Of a stretch of DNA of 9,003 nt, positions 5,879-9,003 are shown piece by piece. Made by a program: the position numbers and the translations under genes. The DNA is from Pontiellaceae bacterium (lineage in GTDB: Bacteria; Verrucomicrobiota; Kiritimatiellia; Kiritimatiellales; Tichowtungiaceae). A model generated the notes under the pieces. The model was not told the DNA's origin. It was given only the letters and a program-made list of their open reading frames with translations, and ran no database searches. The number at the start of each line of letters is the position of its first letter. Within the stretch, counting starts at the first letter, position 1. The DNA is taken from positions 1 to 9,003 of the forward strand of contig JALOTS010000164.1 of assembly GCA_025457785.1 (NCBI GenBank). Direction: 5' to 3'.

Positions 5879-7084
5879 ATGGCAGAGAGAATCTCAGAAA
5901 AATTGTGTGAATCGGCTGTGCAAAAGGCGGTGGAGTCCTGTCTTTTACCCTGGTTCGCCCAGAATCAACGCGATTTGCCCTGGCGCAAAAACCGTACGTT
6001 GTACCGCGTCTGGGTGGCGGAAATTATGCTCCAGCAGACACGCGTCGATACAGTGATCGATTATTATCGCCGCTGGATGAAAGCCTTTCCCTCCTGGCGG
6101 GCGCTTGCCGCCGCGCCGCAGAGCGATGTGCTGAAGTGCTGGGAGGGGCTCGGCTACTATTCCCGCGCCCGCAATCTGCATGCCGCCGCTAAAATCGTTG
6201 TCGCTGAATACAACAGTTTTTCCAGAGGATGGAACGTTGAACCGCGAATGAACGCGAATGAACGCGAAAAATCCCGGACATTAGAAAAAGCGAAGGGAAA
6301 GAGCGTACGAAGTCATGAAAGGCAACTGCGTTGCTTTCCAGGGATTGGAAACTATACGGCGGCGGCGATTGCGAGTCTGGCGTTTAACGAAGATGCGGCC
6401 GTGGTGGACGGCAATGTGATCCGCGTGCTGAGCCGTCTGTTTGCCTTTGGCGGCGACACGAAGTCGGCGGCGGGAAAAAAACAGATGCAGGCGTGGGCGG
6501 ATGAACTGCTGGTCAAGGGTCGCGCCGGAGAGTTTAACGAGGCGATGATGGAACTCGGTGCGCTGGTCTGCCTGCCGAAAAATCCGCAGTGTTCGGTCTG
6601 TCCGCTCAAAAAAGTTTGCTCCGCTTTTATGAAAGGTAAGCCGTCCTTCTATCCGGTGATGGAGAAAAAGAAAAAAGTTCCGCATATTGTTGTCGGTGCG
6701 GCAGTGACGCTGAACCGGAGGGGCGAGGTGCTGATTGCGCAGCGCCGCGAAGGCGACATGCTGGGCGGACTTTGGGAATTTCCCGGCGGCAAACAGGAGC
6801 CGGGGGAAACGATTGAAGTGTGTATTGTCCGCGAATTAAAAGAGGAACTGGGAATCAACGTGGAAGTCGGTGGTTTTTTAATGACCGTCAAGCACGCCTA
6901 CAGCCATTTTTCGATGACCATGCACGTTTACTTCACCAAAATCATCTCCGGCCGTCCGCGCCCGATTCATTGCGCCGACTGCAAATGGGTTAAAATTCCG
7001 GATCTACGACGACTGGCATATTCCAAAGCCGATCTGCAGGTGGTTGCGAAGTTACAGGAGGGAAAACCGGTGGCGGATCGCTGA
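5879..7084 (+). CDS. mutY: A/G-specific adenine glycosylase MutY with intact C-terminal Nudix box
   Basis: This 401-residue base-excision repair enzyme removes adenine mispaired with 8-oxoguanine. Glycosylase core: LPWRK at 33-37; catalytic E48 in VWVAEIMLQQTRV; GLGYYSRARNLH 90-101; helix-hairpin-helix PGIGNYTAAAI 154-164; catalytic D177 in VVDGNVIRVLSR; 4Fe-4S cysteines C231, C238, C241, C247 with the MutY spacing 6-2-5. The C-terminal domain (about 268-393) reads LGGLWEFPGGK and has a full Nudix signature (G304...E310...R318 E319..E322 E323.G325), plus a YSH loop (341-343) like the FSH loop that reads 8-oxoguanine in MutY. Compared with E. coli MutY (E37 to D138), E48-D177 is 28 residues longer: a basic insertion at about 113-146 includes a 10-bp tandem repeat. 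An in-frame TAA at 5867-5869 makes ATG 5879 the first possible ATG. No strong ribosome binding site is visible. Confidence 0.95.
   Translation: MAERISEKLCESAVQKAVESCLLPWFAQNQRDLPWRKNRTLYRVWVAEIMLQQTRVDTVIDYYRRWMKAFPSWRALAAAPQSDVLKCWEGLGYYSRARNLHAAAKIVVAEYNSFSRGWNVEPRMNANEREKSRTLEKAKGKSVRSHERQLRCFPGIGNYTAAAIASLAFNEDAAVVDGNVIRVLSRLFAFGGDTKSAAGKKQMQAWADELLVKGRAGEFNEAMMELGALVCLPKNPQCSVCPLKKVCSAFMKGKPSFYPVMEKKKKVPHIVVGAAVTLNRRGEVLIAQRREGDMLGGLWEFPGGKQEPGETIEVCIVRELKEELGINVEVGGFLMTVKHAYSHFSMTMHVYFTKIISGRPRPIHCADCKWVKIPDLRRLAYSKADLQVVAKLQEGKPVADR
6243..6268 (+). repeat. 10-bp tandem repeat (2.6 copies) inside mutY
   Basis: Two full copies of CGCGAATGAA (6243-6252, 6253-6262) and a partial third (6263-6268) lie in the region that encodes the extra segment of MutY, read as NANEREK. 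The words resemble the degenerate 'gaacgcgaat' repeats often seen between genes in environmental bacteria. The unit length is not a multiple of three, so gain or loss of one copy would shift the mutY frame. Confidence 0.8.
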
Positions 7085-7106
7085 TTTTAGTGAGGGTAAT
7101 GTGGAG

Positions 7107-7171
7107 GGTCGCCGGCCCCGGCGACCGGCGGAGTTGCCGTCCTTTCAAGATCGTCTTTCCGGGACCGCCGG
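7107..7171 (+). repeat. GC-rich stem-loop element after mutY
   Basis: Nine-base arms at 7107-7115 and 7118-7126 are perfectly complementary (GGTCGCCGG / CCGGCGACC). CCGGCGG at 7125-7131 can instead pair with CCGCCGG at 7165-7171. No T-run follows the first stem. It could act as a terminator or as a copy of a dispersed extragenic palindrome; the compact symmetric form and GC content above its surroundings favour the second. The remaining mutY-rpsP gap is A- and G-rich. Confidence 0.45.
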
Positions 7172-7202
7172 ATTAGAAAAGGTGAAAAAAACAGAAAAAA
7201 GG

Positions 7203-7229
7203 TTGATGCGGAGGGGGGAATGATATAGA
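7203..7229 (+). promoter_or_regulatory. Candidate promoter of the rpsP operon
   Basis: TTGATG (7203-7208) and TATAGA (7224-7229) are separated by 15 nt, slightly short of the optimum. An A-rich stretch (about 7176-7201) lies just upstream, like an UP element, which suits a ribosomal protein operon. Consensus match by eye. Confidence 0.3.
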
Positions 7230-7246
7230 CAGGTTCTTCTTTTTCC

Positions 7247-7262
7247 GCGGACAGGAGTCCGC
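7247..7262 (+). promoter_or_regulatory. Leader hairpin upstream of rpsP
   Basis: GCGGAC (7247-7252) and GTCCGC (7257-7262) form a perfect 6-bp stem with an AGGA loop, 11 bases before the likely ribosome binding site GGAG (7274-7277). It could serve in leader-based control of the S16 operon or mRNA stability; the function is not established. Confidence 0.3.
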
Positions 7263-7288
7263 AATACTGGACTGGAGATTATTGAATT

Positions 7289-7618
7289 ATGGCAATTAAA
7301 ATACGTTTACGTCGGATGGGAACCATTGGCAAACCCTTTTATCGCGTTGTGGCTGCCGATTCCCGCTTTGCGACAACCGGACGCTTCCTCGAAATTCTTG
7401 GCTGGTACGATCCTAAACAAAAGGGCGATAATTTCAGCCTGAATCTGGAACGTGTCAACTACTGGATCGGAACCGGCGCACAGCTTTCCGGAACCGCCGC
7501 CAGCCTGATTAAAAAGGCTGAAGCCGGGCAGGGTGTTCCGGTTGGCGCAGCTTTGGGCGAAAAAGCCTCCGCAGAAGCTGTTCCCGCTGCTGAAGCATCC
7601 GAATTGCAGGAGGCTTAA
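7289..7618 (+). CDS. rpsP: 30S ribosomal protein S16
   Basis: A 109-residue protein with the S16 N-terminal signature MAIKIRLRRMGTIGKPFYRVV and the conserved later segments ADSR, GRFLEILGWYDP and LERVNYWIGTGAQLS. S16 binds 16S rRNA early and is needed for assembly of the small subunit. The core ends near residue 80; the rest is an Ala/Glu-rich extension (about 80-109), a common variable tail. GGAG at 7274-7277 lies 11 bases before the ATG. It heads an rpsP-khpA-trmD cluster, the usual neighbourhood of this gene in bacteria. Confidence 0.97.
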   Translation: MAIKIRLRRMGTIGKPFYRVVAADSRFATTGRFLEILGWYDPKQKGDNFSLNLERVNYWIGTGAQLSGTAASLIKKAEAGQGVPVGAALGEKASAEAVPAAEASELQEA

Positions 7619-7620
7619 AA

Positions 7621-7851
7621 ATGAAAAAGCTTGTGAAGCAGATGGTCACCGCATTGGTTGACCAGCCTCGGCATGTCAAGATTACTGAAATCAAGGGTGA
7701 AAAAAGCGTGGTTTATGAACTGCGCTGTCACGAAAAAGATGTCGGTAAAGTTATTGGACGCAGCGGCAAGACGGTGGGCGCCATGCGCACACTTCTCGGC
7801 GCCGTTGCTGCCCGCGACGGCCGCCGTGCGATGCTTGAAGTCGTCGAGTAG
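7621..7851 (+). CDS. khpA: KH-domain RNA-binding protein KhpA (YlqC family)
   Basis: A 76-residue single KH domain with the RNA-binding GxxG loop in DVGKVIGRSGKTVGAMRTLL (residues about 40-59) and the strand ending MLEVVE. KhpA-family proteins bind RNA, often with the partner KhpB, and affect cell division, mRNA and sRNA stability in some Gram-positives; the role in this lineage is not known. Length and position right after rpsP are standard. It starts two bases after the rpsP stop, with a strong AGGAGG ribosome binding site lying in the last codons of rpsP, so translation is probably coupled. Its usual downstream partner rimM is not present. Confidence 0.95.
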   Translation: MKKLVKQMVTALVDQPRHVKITEIKGEKSVVYELRCHEKDVGKVIGRSGKTVGAMRTLLGAVAARDGRRAMLEVVE

Positions 7852-7859
7852 GGGAGTGG

Positions 7860-7984
7860 AACTTTGGAATGATGGAATACAGGAATGTTGGAAACAGGAA
7901 TGATGGATTGCTGATTTTCCAATCCACCGTTTCATTCTTCCACTGTTCCGCCATTTCAGTTTTTCACTCTTCCATTATTCCAAG
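7860..7984. repeat. Imperfect palindromic repeat filling the khpA-trmD gap
   Basis: Words of the type GGAATGATGGAA and GGAATGTTGGAA recur on the left side, while the right side holds their complements (TTCATTCTTCCA, TTCCATTATTCCAA). The outer arms (about 7860-7875 and 7970-7984) match with few differences, and a perfect inner stem pairs 7904-7910 with 7920-7926 around a 9-nt loop. The whole gap can fold into one long imperfect hairpin. It ends exactly at the trmD start codon. No coding potential is visible. It looks like a degenerate intergenic repeat family, not a terminator. Confidence 0.7.
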
Positions 7985-8692
7985 TTGATTGATGTTATAA
8001 CCCTTTTCCCTGAAATGCTCGACGGCGTTCTCGGCCAGAGCATGATGAAGAGGGCCGTAAACGGGGGACATGTTGCCTTCCGTTTTATTAATCTGCGCGA
8101 TTTCGCCGAAGATAAACACCGCACCACCGATGAACGGCCCTTCGGCGGCGGCCCCGGAATGGTGATGAAACCCGAACCGATTTTTAAAGCGGTCGAATCG
8201 GTCCGCACAGAAAAGTCCCGCGTGATCCTGATGTGCCCGCAGGGAACTCCGTTTGTTCAGCGGCGGGCGCAGGAACTTTCGTTCGAAGAGCACCTGATTT
8301 TTGTCTGCGGACATTATGAAGGAGTCGATGAACGCATTCGTGAATCGATTATCGACGAAGAGATTTCGATTGGAGATTATGTGCTGACGAACGGTGCGCT
8401 CCCTGCCGCAGTGGTTATCGACTCGATTGTTCGTTTAATTCCCGGTGTATTAGGCGGGGAGGGCTCTGCTGCGCAGGAATCATTTAGTGAGCCGCTGCTG
8501 GAATATCCGCAATATACACGTCCGCCGGAATTCCGGGGCATGAGTGTACCGGAGGCGCTGTTAACGGGGAATCATGCCGAGATTGCCAGGTGGCGTCGGC
8601 AGCAATCCGAAAAACGGACGGCGGAACGTCGCCCTGACCTGTTGAAAAACCAGAAAACCGGGGCAAAGACCTCTGGCTGTTCAGACGTTTGA
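7985..8692 (+). CDS. trmD: tRNA (guanine-N1)-methyltransferase TrmD
   Basis: A 235-residue SPOUT-class enzyme that methylates N1 of G37 in tRNAs using S-adenosylmethionine and prevents +1 frameshifting. Visible blocks: IDVITLFPEM at the N-terminus, DERPFGGGPGMVMKPEP 49-65, knot region MCPQGTPF 83-90, CGHYEGVDERI 108-118, SIGDYVLTNGALPA 128-141, RLIPGVLG 150-157, LLEYPQYTRP 171-180 and VPEALLTGNHAEIARWR 188-204. The residue at the place of the catalytic Asp169 of Haemophilus TrmD appears to be Glu (E173), as in Bacillus-type enzymes. The start is TTG at 7985: it gives the normal N-terminus, no in-frame ATG lies upstream, and the next in-frame ATG (8015) would delete conserved residues. No Shine-Dalgarno is seen because the palindromic repeat abuts the start. 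The last 12 or so residues are not conserved. Confidence 0.95.
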   Translation: MIDVITLFPEMLDGVLGQSMMKRAVNGGHVAFRFINLRDFAEDKHRTTDERPFGGGPGMVMKPEPIFKAVESVRTEKSRVILMCPQGTPFVQRRAQELSFEEHLIFVCGHYEGVDERIRESIIDEEISIGDYVLTNGALPAAVVIDSIVRLIPGVLGGEGSAAQESFSEPLLEYPQYTRPPEFRGMSVPEALLTGNHAEIARWRRQQSEKRTAERRPDLLKNQKTGAKTSGCSDV

Positions 8693-8698
8693 TGCCGG

Positions 8699-8756
8699 GA
8701 TATTCATCCGCAGACGGACGCAGAGTTTTTGACCGCAAAGAACGAAGCAAAGAAGA
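8699..8756. repeat. Degenerate intergenic repeat words after trmD
   Basis: The segment contains ATCCGCAGACGGACGCAGAG, then TTTTTGACCGCAAAGAACG and AGCAAAGAAG: loosely tandem 'cgcagac/gacgcag/cgcaaagaacg' words. Similar degenerate strings are common between genes of environmental bacteria. The remaining spacer to 8936 holds a weak hairpin (GCAGA 8799-8803 with TCTGC 8824-8828, then TTTT) that might end the trmD transcript, and no gene that I can recognise. Confidence 0.45.
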
Positions 8757-8936
8757 GATCGACTGCGGATCCCCCGGGATTTAGTGCTGGGATGGAGGGC
8801 AGACTTTTTACCCGAAGCCAGGTTCTGCTTTTAATCGCAGCGCTTCGTTGCTGTCGCGAAAAAGAGCAAGTGCTTCTGCACGGTTTCGACCTTTTTGATT
8901 GAATGAATCGGTGTTATCCGGCATAACGTTCGCCCT

Positions 8937-9003
8937 ATGAGGATTTTAATCATTGGTGCCGGAAACGCCGGTCAACAGCTTGCCATGCGGCTCTGCGAGG
9001 AAA
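8937..9003 (+). CDS. trkA: TrkA-like NAD-binding Rossmann protein, 3'-partial
   Basis: The first 22 codons read MRILIIGAGNAGQQLAMRLCEE: a beta strand, the dinucleotide-binding GxGxxG (G7, G9, G12) and an amphipathic helix. This closely resembles the N-terminus of TrkA, the NAD(H)-binding regulatory subunit of Trk potassium uptake channels, where the sequence usually starts K/R-I-I-I-I-G-A-G. Other Rossmann proteins (dehydrogenases, FAD enzymes) begin in a similar way, so the call rests on little sequence. No clear Shine-Dalgarno precedes the ATG. The gene is cut by the window end. Confidence 0.6.
   Translation, partial: MRILIIGAGNAGQQLAMRLCEE

Noticed and set aside
7852..7984. Remnant of rimM between khpA and trmD
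   Set aside because: The gap is only 133 nt, is made of repeat words in both orientations, and shows no RimM-like stretch in any frame that I could read.
8769..8780. ATCCC/GGGAT palindrome after trmD as a regulatory operator
   Set aside because: It is short, has a 2-nt centre and no relation to a promoter; likely chance.

Overview
The window reads as a piece of a bacterial chromosome, all genes on the + strand. The best guess at lineage is the PVC group, most likely Kiritimatiellota or a relative such as Lentisphaerota or Verrucomicrobiota. The reasons are the 23-residue BspA-type leucine-rich repeat protein ending in a 'PATVYRV...GW...GRPTALWN'-like tail, the lipoprotein with a pectate-lyase-3 fold, and the short degenerate intergenic repeats. 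This placement comes from memory of family styles, not from a search.

Left part (1-4145), envelope and secreted functions. The window opens inside a large LRR_5 surface protein (partial, ends 1486) that carries an in-register 417-bp internal duplication. A stem-loop covers its stop codon and a plausible promoter follows. Next are a predicted lipoprotein with a right-handed beta-helix fold (1612-2979) and, 56 nt later, a secreted metallophosphoesterase (3036-4145). The phosphoesterase has four of the five usual metal-site blocks but lacks the GDxx(D/E) block, as if a short in-frame segment had been lost.

Middle part (4146-7084), nucleic acid housekeeping. A consensus-like promoter (4153-4181) and a leader of about 110 nt with hairpins precede an RhlE-type DEAD-box RNA helicase (4299-5621). 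After a 257-nt spacer comes a MutY adenine glycosylase (5879-7084) with two notable traits. It has an intact MutT-type Nudix box in its C-terminal domain, and an in-frame insertion of about 28 residues that contains a 10-bp tandem repeat.

Right part (7085-9003), translation operon and its edge. rpsP (S16), khpA (KH-domain RNA-binding protein) and trmD (tRNA m1G37 methyltransferase) follow the widespread rpsP-khpA-rimM-trmD-rplS order, but rimM and rplS are missing. The rimM position is filled by a 125-nt imperfect palindrome of short repeated words that runs into the trmD start codon, which is an unusual TTG without a visible ribosome binding site. A spacer of 244 nt with another degenerate repeat separates trmD from the first 22 codons of a TrkA-like Rossmann protein cut by the window end.

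No mobile element with a transposase, CRISPR array, tRNA or rRNA was seen. The strongest leads are the MutY insertion with its frame-shifting repeat unit, the phosphoesterase missing a metal-binding block, and the repeat that replaces the rimM/trmD junction.
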